A stretch of DNA of 51,049 nt from an uncultured Clostridium sp. (GTDB taxonomy: Bacteria; Bacillota; Clostridia; TANB77; CAG-508), in contig USDF01000003.1 in assembly GCA_900553405.1 (NCBI GenBank), forward strand, positions 1 through 51,049. Reading direction: 5' to 3'. Below the pieces are notes generated by a model that was not told the DNA's origin, did not search any database, and saw nothing but the letters and a program-made list of their open reading frames with translations. Numbering within the stretch: position 1 is the stretch's first letter; every line of letters begins with the position of its first letter. The position numbers and the translations under genes are program-made. Below, in pieces: positions 16,977 to 25,112 of this stretch.

Positions 16977-17492
16977 TTAGTCTTTCTTACCTCGTATTTC
17001 AAAAGCGAAATAAGATTTATATGGTTTTAATTTGCATTTACCTTTTACTTCATTTGTTTTTTCATCCATATATAATACTGGTTTTACTTCTTCTGTTGTT
17101 TCTGGGTCTATAATTGATATTGGTCTCTTTAAATTTGGTGTATATTCAAATTCTTTATATTCTTCTTTATCTGAATATAAAGTATCAAACTTAATTGGCA
17201 TAGGCTTTTTAGAAATCTTTATTTTGTCATCTTCTAAAACACCTGTATTAACAACTACTTTTTCTTTTCCAAATGATAAGAATAGTAATTGTTCTTCATA
17301 ATCTGGTTCATCTATGAAGAATGTTTTTCTTTTTAAATTTCCTTTTATTTCTTCAGTAGATACTAGTCTTTCTACTGTGTATTTAGGATATTCTTGTAAA
17401 TACTCTTTTGCTGTTTTATTTATTCTGTATATTACTGTATTTACTCCCGCTGGATCTGTTATACTAAAGTGTTTACCTTGTATACTTTCCAT
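16977..17492 (-). CDS. Hypothetical protein, first gene of the coupling-protein cassette
   Basis: This is about 171 residues, starting MESIQGKHFSITDPAGVNTV. It is soluble and beta-rich in appearance, with LLFLSFGKEKVVVNTG; the phrase SFGKE also occurs in the next gene (CISFGKEN). Prolines and charged residues are spread throughout, and it ends FAFEIRGKKD. GGGG (AAAGGGGTGTAAC) lies 6 bp before the ATG at 17492; an eight-codon upstream extension has no site. The gene heads the three-gene set with the VirD4/TraG protein. No known family could be assigned. Confidence 0.6.
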   Translation of the reverse strand: MESIQGKHFSITDPAGVNTVIYRINKTAKEYLQEYPKYTVERLVSTEEIKGNLKRKTFFIDEPDYEEQLLFLSFGKEKVVVNTGVLEDDKIKISKKPMPIKFDTLYSDKEEYKEFEYTPNLKRPISIIDPETTEEVKPVLYMDEKTNEVKGKCKLKPYKSYFAFEIRGKKD

Positions 17493-17662
17493 GTTACACC
17501 CCTTTCTATGAACCAAATTTTCATAGTTTTTCTTTAGTTTGACAACTATACATAATTATACAACTAAATGTTTGAAATGTCAATATTTTCAGGGTTGCAT
17601 TAGTTAAAAGCTTGTAAATATATCTTTTTTCTATATATTGTTAGAACTTTTATTCTACAAAA

Positions 17663-18556
17663 TTATGATATTGTTGTTTTGTTTCTTGGTTCAAACTTTG
17701 ATATGTTTTTTAGTTTTTCATAAATTTCTATCTCTTCTTTAGATGGATTTTTAGGTACTACTATTTTTACTTGTGCTATTAAATCTCCTCTTCCACCTTT
17801 TCCGTCTTTGTAACCTTTTGCTGGTATCTTTATTTTTTCTCCACTTACTACTCCTTGTGGTACATATATTTTGCTTTCTCCATCTATTGTTTCTATTTGT
17901 GCTTTTGTTCCTAGCACTGCTTCCCAAGGTGTAAGTAATAAATCTGTATATATATCATATCCATGTAATTTGTAAATATTACTATCTTCTATATTTACTT
18001 TTATGAATAAATCTCCATTTTTGCCACCATTTTGTCCTTGTTTTCCTTGTCCTATTAGACGTATTTTTTCGCCATTTCTTATTCCTGCTGGTATTTTCAC
18101 ATCAAATGTTGTCATTTTTCCGTCCACTGTACGTAAAGATATTTTTTTATTTGTTCCATAAAATGCTTGTTTAATTCCTACATCAATTTGTGTTTCTACA
18201 TTATCTCCTTTAGTTGGAACCTTAGTTTTCGTTCTTTTTACTTTTTCTACTTTATTTATTCCAAATAATAAACTCCATAAATCTGTTCTTGTTTCTCTTT
18301 CTTCTCTGTCTTTCTGTTTATCGATTTTCTTTCCTACATGAGAATACCAAATTCTATCATATTTTCTTTTTGATGTATTATTAGACAATACTCTATACGC
18401 TTCATTTATGTCTTTAAATCTTTCCTCTGCTTCTTTTCCATCATTTACATCTGGATGATATTTTTTGGCTTGATTGTGAAAAGCTGTTTTTATTTCGTCT
18501 ATATTTACTTTATTATTTTCTAATCCTAATATTTTATAATAATCTTTGAAAATCAT
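17663..18556 (-). CDS. DnaJ/CbpA-type J-domain co-chaperone without zinc finger
   Basis: This is a 297-residue protein. The J domain is at 1-72 (FKDYYKILGLENNKVNIDEI) with the essential HPD motif in KKYHPDVND. A linker of about 50 charged residues follows, then two DnaJ C-terminal beta domains at about 125-290 with typical blocks KIPAGIRNGEKIRLIGQGKQ and GYDIYTDLLLTPWEAVLG. There is no CxxCxGxG zinc finger, so it is a class B (CbpA-like) protein. It would stimulate DnaK ATPase and hold unfolded clients. GGGAGG lies 6 bp before the ATG. It appears monocistronic; dnaK and grpE are not in the window. Confidence 0.9.
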   Translation of the reverse strand: MIFKDYYKILGLENNKVNIDEIKTAFHNQAKKYHPDVNDGKEAEERFKDINEAYRVLSNNTSKRKYDRIWYSHVGKKIDKQKDREERETRTDLWSLLFGINKVEKVKRTKTKVPTKGDNVETQIDVGIKQAFYGTNKKISLRTVDGKMTTFDVKIPAGIRNGEKIRLIGQGKQGQNGGKNGDLFIKVNIEDSNIYKLHGYDIYTDLLLTPWEAVLGTKAQIETIDGESKIYVPQGVVSGEKIKIPAKGYKDGKGGRGDLIAQVKIVVPKNPSKEEIEIYEKLKNISKFEPRNKTTIS

Positions 18557-18680
18557 TTAACATCCTCCCATTATCAATGGTGGATTTATTATATCAAGTT
18601 TAGTGTATTTTTTCAATAGTTTCTCTTGCAAAATTTAGTAATAAATTAAGAAATTTAATCAATTATAAAACTATCAAAAA

Positions 18681-18726
18681 GGGTACTATTTTAATGATCT
18701 TTTTTTCATCATTAAAATAGTACCCC
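18681..18726 (-). terminator. Terminator after ddl
   Basis: GGGTACTATTTTAATGAT pairs with ATCATTAAAATAGTACCC around a T-rich loop, a 17-18 bp stem. It lies downstream of ddl on the minus strand. Confidence 0.75.
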
Positions 18727-18795
18727 TACTTATAGTTTTAGTGTTAAAGAGACGTCTTTTTCAGTGTTTATATTTAAATAATACACTTTTTAGTT

Positions 18796-19992
18796 TTATT
18801 TTTTTATTCCTGTTTTGCTTCCTGATAATGCTAATATGTTCTGGTCGTAAGAAAATACTAATTTTTCTCTTTCTCTTTTTCTTTTTAATGCTAATTCAAC
18901 TAATTCATCTATTTCTTGTTCAAATGTCTTTCCTGTAGCTTCCCATAAATAGTATGATAATGCTCCTGGTATTGTATTTATTTCATTTACATATACATCA
19001 TTAGTATCATTATCTACTAAGAAATCTATTCTTGAAACACCGTTACATCCTAGTACTTTAAATGTTTCTACTGCCAATTCTTGAATTTGTTTTTTCATTT
19101 CATCTGAAATTTCAGCAGGTAATTTTCTTTTAAGTGTTGCCATTCCCTTTGAACCTCCTGCAACCTCTTGTGATTTTGTTTTTCCTCCTGAAACATATTT
19201 ATCTTGGTAACTTAATATCTCTCCTGCTCCTACTGGTTCCTCGCATTCAGATGGTGTTGCATTTGATGTATCTCCCATTACAGAACAATTAACTTCTTTT
19301 AAATTTACTATTGCATTTTCTATCATTATTCTGTCTGAAAATTGCATTGCATATTCTATTGCTTCTCTTAAAGAATCTGTATTTTTTGCCTTTTTTATTC
19401 CTACACTAGAACCTAAATTTCCTGCCTTTACTATAACTGGATATCTTAACTCTTCTTCTACTTTCCTAATATATTTCTCTTCTTCTTTAATATAATCTGT
19501 AGCATAAAATGCTATGTAATCAAGTGATGGTATTTTTGCTTCTTTAAGCACTCTTCTCATCATTATCTTATCCATTCCTACGCTTGCAGATAATATGTCA
19601 CAACCAATATAAGGAACATTTAACATTTCTAAGTATCCAGAAACTGTTCCGTCCTCTCCATTTGTTCCATGCATTGTTGGAAATGCTATATCTATTGTAT
19701 TTATTATATTTTTTCCAAAATTTTTCATTGGAAATCTTACTATATTTATTTTTTCTCCATCATTAACTATTGTTATTTGCGTTAATTTTTTTAATAAACT
19801 ATCTAAATCTCTATATGATTTTAGATCCAAAAGCTCTTCTCCTGTATACATTAACCCTTTTTTACTTATATATATTGGTATAATTTCATATCTTTCTTTA
19901 TTAATACTATTCATTGCTTGATTTGCAGTTATTATTGATATTTCATGTTCTACTGACCTTCCTCCAAAAATAACTCCTATTTTTATTTTCAT
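18796..19992 (-). CDS. ddl: D-alanine--D-alanine ligase
   Basis: This is a 398-residue ATP-grasp ligase making D-Ala-D-Ala for peptidoglycan. N-terminal IGVIFGGRSVEHEISIITA is the Ddl signature. HGTNGEDGTVSGYLEML and PVIVKAGNLGSSVGIKKA (ATP-binding Lys) follow. The C-terminal block is VSRIDFLVDNDTNDVYVNEINTIPG, with the magnesium ligands Asp, Glu and Asn. It is somewhat longer than the E. coli enzyme (about 306) because of an insert around 225-285 and a C-terminal tail, as in many Gram-positive ligases. It lies 18 bp downstream of murF, so both steps of dipeptide supply and addition are in one operon. Vancomycin-type D-Lac or D-Ser specificity is not indicated by anything I can see. Confidence 0.92.
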   Translation of the reverse strand: MKIKIGVIFGGRSVEHEISIITANQAMNSINKERYEIIPIYISKKGLMYTGEELLDLKSYRDLDSLLKKLTQITIVNDGEKINIVRFPMKNFGKNIINTIDIAFPTMHGTNGEDGTVSGYLEMLNVPYIGCDILSASVGMDKIMMRRVLKEAKIPSLDYIAFYATDYIKEEEKYIRKVEEELRYPVIVKAGNLGSSVGIKKAKNTDSLREAIEYAMQFSDRIMIENAIVNLKEVNCSVMGDTSNATPSECEEPVGAGEILSYQDKYVSGGKTKSQEVAGGSKGMATLKRKLPAEISDEMKKQIQELAVETFKVLGCNGVSRIDFLVDNDTNDVYVNEINTIPGALSYYLWEATGKTFEQEIDELVELALKRKREREKLVFSYDQNILALSGSKTGIKK

Positions 19993-20010
19993 ATAAATCC
20001 CTCTTTTCTT

Positions 20011-21600
20011 TTATAAATAGTTATCTGGTAAATCATTTTCTAGTAATATTACACTATTTTCTACTGAAAATTCATTCCATTTTGATATTGCCTCTTGTAA
20101 ATCCTTTGCCACAAAGACTTTTTCTTTTGGATAGTTTTCTGAAATTATTCCTTCATATATTGGTTTTGCTTGCTTTTCTCCAACTAAAATAATATAATCT
20201 GCACATTCTGCAGCTTTTTTTCCTAATTCTTTATTATACTTTTCAGAATACTCCCCTAAATCTACGATACCTGGTGTTACTAAAATTCTAGTTTTTCCTT
20301 TAAATAATTTTAAAGTTTCTAAAGCTTTTTTAGCTCCCTTTATATTAGAATTATATGCATCATCTATTATTGTTAAACCATTTGGTTTTTTTATTAATTC
20401 TAGTCTATGAGGAACTGGTTTTAAATATCTTATTCCTATTTTTATTTGTTCATCTGTTAATTGTAGTTCTTTAGCCACTGCTATTGCTGCTACGATATTT
20501 ATAATATTGTGTTCACCTAATAATTTTGTTTTTATATCTCTTAGATTTCCATCTTTTGTATGTACACTAAACACTGAACCTGTTTCTGTAATTCTTACGT
20601 CATACGCATATACATCACATTCTTCAGAAATACCATACTTAATATTTTCTTTTTCTATTTTCGTTTCTTTTATATTTTCATCTTCATAATTAACAAAGGC
20701 TTTATCTGTAATTGCATCTACTAATTCCATTTTAGTTTTTCTAACATTTTCTAATGTTTTAAACGTTTCTAGGTGTTGTGGTCCTATTGCTGTTAGTATT
20801 CCATACTTTGGTTTGACCAAGTCACATATTTCTTTTATATCTCCTATGTTTTTTGCACCCATTTCACATACAAATATCTCATGCGTAGAATTTAACTTTT
20901 CATTTATTGTTCTTACTACTCCCATTGTTGTATTGTAGCTTTCTGGCGTCATTAGTACATTATATTTTTGTTCCAATATAGTTGATACAATATACTTTGT
21001 ACTCGTTTTTCCATAACTTCCAGTAATTCCGATTACTTTCATGTTTGGCATTTCTTCAAGTTTTCTTTTGGCTTTATTATAGAAACTTTTATTTATATTA
21101 TTCTCTATTGGCTCATTAATTTTATTTATTAATATAACAATATATATAGAAAATACAATTAAAGTAGTTTCTAGCATTAGTGATATTAATAATAATATTT
21201 TATTTAAGATTTCATTTTTTAATATTGGACTTACAAATATATTAGTTAATATTGCCAATATTAAAAAAATTGTACTAGCTGTTATATACATTCTTTTTAC
21301 TCTTTTTGTAATTACAAGTGGTTTCTTTTCTTTATAAATATCTCTTGAAATATATAACAAGAAAACTATTATTATACCAGCTATAGTTGCAAGTGTTTGA
21401 TTAATGCAAATTAAAATTAGTGGCACTATAAGCAATAATTCTCTTTTTTTTATAATTATATTTTTATTTTCTTTTATCCATCTCTTATATCTTTCATTTT
21501 TATAAGATTCTAATTGTAATATATGAAATCCATGTTTTATCTTATGTAAGTAATATACATATAGTGTAATTAAAAATATATTTATTAATATGTAATTCAT
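20011..21600 (-). CDS. murF: MurF-like Mur ligase with N-terminal membrane domain
   Basis: This is a 529-residue UDP-MurNAc-tripeptide:D-Ala-D-Ala ligase-type enzyme. The Mur ligase core starts near residue 185 with the P-loop VIGITGSYGKTSTK. It continues with CEMGAKNIGDI, LLGEHNIINIVAAIAVA and the C-terminal domain IIDDAYNSN...RILVTPGIVDLGE. The first 175 residues are unusual: five or six hydrophobic segments (for example LLLIVPLILICINQTLATIA) precede the catalytic part, so the enzyme would be membrane-bound. The gene overlaps the upstream hydrolase by one base pair pattern (stop/start at 21600-21602) and is followed by ddl 18 bp on. Gene order and family support the MurF reading, though the specificity is not proven. 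Confidence 0.85.
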   Translation of the reverse strand: MNYILINIFLITLYVYYLHKIKHGFHILQLESYKNERYKRWIKENKNIIIKKRELLLIVPLILICINQTLATIAGIIIVFLLYISRDIYKEKKPLVITKRVKRMYITASTIFLILAILTNIFVSPILKNEILNKILLLISLMLETTLIVFSIYIVILINKINEPIENNINKSFYNKAKRKLEEMPNMKVIGITGSYGKTSTKYIVSTILEQKYNVLMTPESYNTTMGVVRTINEKLNSTHEIFVCEMGAKNIGDIKEICDLVKPKYGILTAIGPQHLETFKTLENVRKTKMELVDAITDKAFVNYEDENIKETKIEKENIKYGISEECDVYAYDVRITETGSVFSVHTKDGNLRDIKTKLLGEHNIINIVAAIAVAKELQLTDEQIKIGIRYLKPVPHRLELIKKPNGLTIIDDAYNSNIKGAKKALETLKLFKGKTRILVTPGIVDLGEYSEKYNKELGKKAAECADYIILVGEKQAKPIYEGIISENYPKEKVFVAKDLQEAISKWNEFSVENSVILLENDLPDNYL

Positions 21601-22394
21601 TAATTCTCCCTCATATCATTTTTTAAAAATTCATCTAATACTATTAAGCAATTAGATAGTCTGTCTAAATAAGAAAAATGTCCTGCTCCTTCAAATACTA
21701 CAAGTCCACTTCCTGGTATTAGGTTTTCCATAGTTTTTCCGTCTTCTATTGGCGTAGCAGTGTCTTTATCTCCCCATATAAGTAAAGTTGGAGCCTTAAT
21801 ATTTGGCATTAAATATTTTTGATCTTCATTTAATATAATAGACATTGTACCTTTTAATACTTCTGGTGAATTTTTATAGTCACTAGAACCAAACTTTCCA
21901 AGTACACGATTTCTAATATTATTTGTCATTTCTATATTTGGAAGAATGTTTAATATTTTCTTTAAAGATTTAAAAGTATACATTTTTATATAATATTTTT
22001 TGCTTCTTTTTGGAACAATTCCTGCACTATCAATTAATACTATTTTGTTTATCTCTCCCAAATTTCTTCCTGCATAATTTATAATTGTTCTTCCGCCATT
22101 TGAATGTCCTATTAATATAGGGTTTTTAATATTCAATTTCTCTAATAATTCTTTTAAGAAGTCGCCAAAGTCATTTGTGCTTAATGGTTTGTCTGGAAGT
22201 TCACTCTTTCCAAATCCAATTATGTCTATAGAATATACTTTAAAGTTCTTTTCTAAATGTCTTGCTAAAGGAGCCATTGTTTCTAATGATGCTAACCAAC
22301 CATGAAGTAATACAATAGGTTTACCTTCACCGCTAACTTCATAGTTTATTTTTTTTCCTTTTACTTCTACTTCCAATAATTTCTTCTCCTCCAT
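21600..22394 (-). CDS. Alpha/beta hydrolase
   Basis: This 264-residue alpha/beta-hydrolase-fold enzyme carries the oxyanion motif LLHGWLASLE, the nucleophile elbow GHSNGG (Ser near 97), acid WGDKDTATP and the C-terminal catalytic His in GAGHFSY. There is no signal peptide. It heads the hydrolase-murF-ddl operon and overlaps murF, so its transcription and translation are tied to cell-wall precursor synthesis. The substrate is unknown; candidates such as an esterase acting on wall or lipid intermediates are guesses from context. An AGGAG-type site (ATGGAGGAGAAG) overlaps the start region. Confidence 0.82.
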   Translation of the reverse strand: MEEKKLLEVEVKGKKINYEVSGEGKPIVLLHGWLASLETMAPLARHLEKNFKVYSIDIIGFGKSELPDKPLSTNDFGDFLKELLEKLNIKNPILIGHSNGGRTIINYAGRNLGEINKIVLIDSAGIVPKRSKKYYIKMYTFKSLKKILNILPNIEMTNNIRNRVLGKFGSSDYKNSPEVLKGTMSIILNEDQKYLMPNIKAPTLLIWGDKDTATPIEDGKTMENLIPGSGLVVFEGAGHFSYLDRLSNCLIVLDEFLKNDMREN

Positions 22395-22537
22395 TTATTT
22401 TTTATGTTTAAGAAATCAAATATAATTATATTTTAATCTTTTATATTATATGACATTTGTTTTTGATTTGCAATATAAAAATGATGTAAAATGTGCGTCG
22501 TTAATAACGCTTATGTATTATAAAAAAGTAAATGTAA

Positions 22538-22575
22538 AAAATGAGAGCCTTCATTTATAATAAGACTCTCATTTA
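22538..22575 (-). terminator. Terminator after the SASP gene
   Basis: AAATGAGAG and CTCTCATTT pair with an AT-rich loop two bases past the SASP stop. Confidence 0.75.
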
Positions 22576-22577
22576 AA

Positions 22578-22751
22578 CTATTCTACACTTCTATTTGCGA
22601 TTTCTATTGCTTTTGATACTATATTTCCGCAAGTTTTAGAAGATACATTTTGCCATCCTCCGTCTTGTTTTACTTGTTCATATACACCTAATTCTCTTGC
22701 AATTTCCTCTTTTAAATTTTCAGACATAATATTTGAGCTTCTTCTTCCCAT
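22578..22751 (-). CDS. Alpha/beta-type small acid-soluble spore protein
   Basis: This 57-residue protein is found by reading the minus strand: MGRRSSNIMSENLKEEIARE, then LGVYEQVKQDGGWQ and a C-terminal NIVSKAIEIANRSVE. The KxEIAxELG block and the second helix with GGxxV/IVxxAIE resemble alpha/beta SASPs, which coat spore DNA, change it to an A-like form and protect it against UV. It is shorter than B. subtilis SspA and closer to the SspF-like group. AGGAGG (TTGGAGGTAATATAC) precedes the ATG. It is monocistronic with its own terminator and sits next to the germination genes ypeB and sleB. Confidence 0.8.
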   Translation of the reverse strand: MGRRSSNIMSENLKEEIARELGVYEQVKQDGGWQNVSSKTCGNIVSKAIEIANRSVE

Positions 22752-22881
22752 TGTATATTACCTCCAAATTCTCAAAGTCTAGATTTAGAAAATAAATTTA
22801 TTTTCTAATTATATTATGTGCAATTTCATTTTCAAAATACTAATAATATTTTCCATGTACCCAATTACCTATTTTGGACTA

Positions 22882-24285
22882 TTACATTGTTAAAGTTCCA
22901 TTTGGTGTATTTTTTATTACTAATATATCTTCTTCTGCTCCTGTTTCTGCATTTATATATACTAAAAATTCTGTATCATCTACTTTTCCTTTGAATTCCC
23001 AACAAAATATTTCTGTTTTAAATTCTGTTGGAATTATTGCCATTCCTTCACTTTCTATTTGTAAACTTTTGTTTAAATTTTCTTTTGCTTTTTCTTTAGT
23101 TATTTTAACTGTTGGTATATTTCTTTCATAATGTGAATTCAAATATCCTGTAGTTTCTATTCCTAGTATTTCGCCATTATCTAATGCAACTTTTACTTTT
23201 ATTAAGTCTGGATATACTATAACATCTCCGTTTGTGCTTTTTTGATTATATGCATAATTTATTGTAACTATTCCATTTTGTTTTAGATAATACGTTTCTT
23301 TCATGTTTGGAAATCCCTTACTATTTAAGAAATCTTTTCCTATTTCATCTGCTCTTTCTTGTGATATACTTTCTGCTTCTACATTTCTATTGTAGTTCAT
23401 AAATATTATATGTCCACCTTTTTTGCTTACGGATACTGTTATTATCTCGTTTTTATCATTTTTTGCTTTTATACTAAAATCATATGAAGGTATATCTGTG
23501 TCTTCTGATACCCCATTTGAATTTATTTCTCCTATTTTATCATTTCCTACAAAATCAGTTGCTATTTTCTTTGCCTCTTCTTCGCTTATTTCTTCTCCTG
23601 TTAAGCCTTTTTTCTCTACTGATGTCATATGCTCTGAAAATGCGCCATCATATATTAACCCTGAATATTCATGGAAATTTTCTTCTAGATTGTCAAAGCT
23701 ATCTTTTGAAATATTGCTTACTTGTGTTAAAAATACACTACTTCCTTTATTTGTTAGTTCTCCCCATTTTATTCTTCCATCATTTATATCTGCTGACAAT
23801 TGATTAAGTGTATTTTCTAAGTCTACGCTGTATGTGTGTAATTCCTTTAAATTATTGAAATCATCATCTGTTAAATTTTGATTATTTATATTTTTTCTTG
23901 ATAGTGAAAAGCTATAATCACTTACTTGATTTAAAAATTTTGATGTGTTTGCAAGTTCTTGTGAACCCATTGGAAGTCTTGCTAAGTAACTTTGTGCTAA
24001 ATTTGCTTCTCTCCACACATGTGTTAAAGTTTCTGCTCCATGTTCTGGAGTACTAGATATTAATGATTTTGCTAAATATGTTTCTACATTTTCTACATAA
24101 CTAACTAATTCAAAAAATGCCATATTGTAATTGTTTTCTGCTGTTTGTCTAAATTGTCTCTCTCTTTTGTAAGTATAAAGCCCTAAAACTGCTATAACAG
24201 TAACTAAAGTTACTACTAAGCTAAGCATATGTCTATCTTTTAAACGATCTTTCCAATCATATAATTTTGATTTTATTTTTCCCAT
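22882..24285 (-). CDS. ypeB: Germination protein YpeB
   Basis: This is a 467-residue protein with an N-terminal membrane anchor (residues about 19-37, LSLVVTLVTVIAVLGLYTY). A helical region carries the family block NMAFFELVSYVENVETYLAK, and PepSY-type domains occupy the second half (FSIKAKNDKNEIITVSVSKK, later KAKENLNKSLQIESEG). YpeB is needed to hold and protect the cortex-lytic enzyme SleB in the dormant spore. Here it lies directly downstream of sleB, as in Bacillus. AAGGAG lies 7 bp before the ATG. The 137-bp gap from sleB carries two REP-like units. Confidence 0.92.
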   Translation of the reverse strand: MGKIKSKLYDWKDRLKDRHMLSLVVTLVTVIAVLGLYTYKRERQFRQTAENNYNMAFFELVSYVENVETYLAKSLISSTPEHGAETLTHVWREANLAQSYLARLPMGSQELANTSKFLNQVSDYSFSLSRKNINNQNLTDDDFNNLKELHTYSVDLENTLNQLSADINDGRIKWGELTNKGSSVFLTQVSNISKDSFDNLEENFHEYSGLIYDGAFSEHMTSVEKKGLTGEEISEEEAKKIATDFVGNDKIGEINSNGVSEDTDIPSYDFSIKAKNDKNEIITVSVSKKGGHIIFMNYNRNVEAESISQERADEIGKDFLNSKGFPNMKETYYLKQNGIVTINYAYNQKSTNGDVIVYPDLIKVKVALDNGEILGIETTGYLNSHYERNIPTVKITKEKAKENLNKSLQIESEGMAIIPTEFKTEIFCWEFKGKVDDTEFLVYINAETGAEEDILVIKNTPNGTLTM

Positions 24286-24313
24286 TTTTCTCTTCTCCTT
24301 TATTAATTAATGT

Positions 24314-24423
24314 ACCAAAAGGGACACTTTCACCTTTGGGGACGTTTCCTTTTGGAGTATTGTACAAAATAAAATATCCAAAAGGGACAGATTAACCAAA
24401 AGGAAACGTCCCCAAAGGTAATT
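24314..24423. repeat. Paired, inverted REP-like units between sleB and ypeB
   Basis: Unit 1 (24314-24356) holds CCAAAAGGGACACTTTCACC and GGGGACGTTTCCTTTTGG. Unit 2 (24378-24423) has CCAAAAGGAAACGTCCCC in opposite orientation, so the two can fold together, as REP doublets do. Unit 2 ends at the sleB stop and is nearly identical to 6728-6774. Confidence 0.8.
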
Positions 24424-24896
24424 TATTTGCAAAATCTGTGTTTTCCTATTGTTTTTATTAGTGGTCTTGACCATATCCATTTGTTTGTAGCAGTTGCTGG
24501 ATTAAAATAATATATTGCTCCACCTGTTGGGTCCCAGCCATTTAGTGCATCTTGTGCTGCTTTTACTACTGTTGAACCTTCTGCTATTGGGTGATTTATT
24601 TGTCCGTCTGAAACTGCTGTAAATGCTCCACTTTGATATATTACTCCTGCTATTGTGTTAGGAAAATTAGGATCTTTTACTCTATTTAAAATTACCGCAC
24701 CAACTGCAACTTGTCCCTCATATGGTTCTCCTCTTGCTTCTCCATTTATTGCTCTTGCTATTAATTGAACGTTTGATGTTGAACCTGCATTTGCTGCATA
24801 TACTTCTGTTTGATTATTTTTAGGTAAATTAAAAATTGCTATTATTCCTATCAACAAAATCATTATAATTAATAATATTTTGCATATTTTTTTCAC
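24423..24896 (-). CDS. sleB: Spore cortex-lytic enzyme SleB
   Basis: This is a 157-residue secreted hydrolase: signal peptide 1-35 (LLIIMILLIGIIAIFNL) and a hydrolase-2 (SleB) domain with LIARAINGEARGEPYEGQVA, AVILNRVKDPNFPNTI and GGAIYYFNPATATNKWIW. The Glu in NGEARGE is the likely catalytic residue. The enzyme is a lytic transglycosylase that opens spore cortex peptidoglycan in germination. The N-terminal peptidoglycan-binding domain of B. subtilis SleB is missing, as in many clostridial forms. It is followed by ypeB. The presumed promoter is not clear. Confidence 0.9.
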   Translation of the reverse strand: MKKICKILLIIMILLIGIIAIFNLPKNNQTEVYAANAGSTSNVQLIARAINGEARGEPYEGQVAVGAVILNRVKDPNFPNTIAGVIYQSGAFTAVSDGQINHPIAEGSTVVKAAQDALNGWDPTGGAIYYFNPATATNKWIWSRPLIKTIGKHRFCK

Positions 24897-24987
24897 TTTA
24901 TTTCTCCTTTTAACTTATAGTATTTCATTTATATTTTGTATATTTTTTTATGTTTTATTCTTTTTTTTATTTATTTTTGTTATTTTT

Positions 24988-25016
24988 TTGAAATTTTATC
25001 TTTTTTATGGTAAAAT
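24988..25016 (+). promoter_or_regulatory. Promoter of the glycosyltransferase gene
   Basis: TTGAAA, 17-bp spacer, TAAAAT, about 95 bp before the start at 25113. Confidence 0.55.
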
Positions 25017-25112
25017 TTAAAAAACGTATTATTATTAGGGTAGAATTGACAGAATAAAAACTTTAATGACTACATGTACCTTTTATTTAAACAAGAAAGG
25101 ACTGAAATTTTT

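Noticed and set aside
18796..19992. A vancomycin-resistance operon made of the ddl and vanW-type genes
   Set aside because: The ligase has ordinary Ddl motifs with murF beside it, the VanW gene is 10 kb away, and no VanH, VanX or VanRS genes are present.
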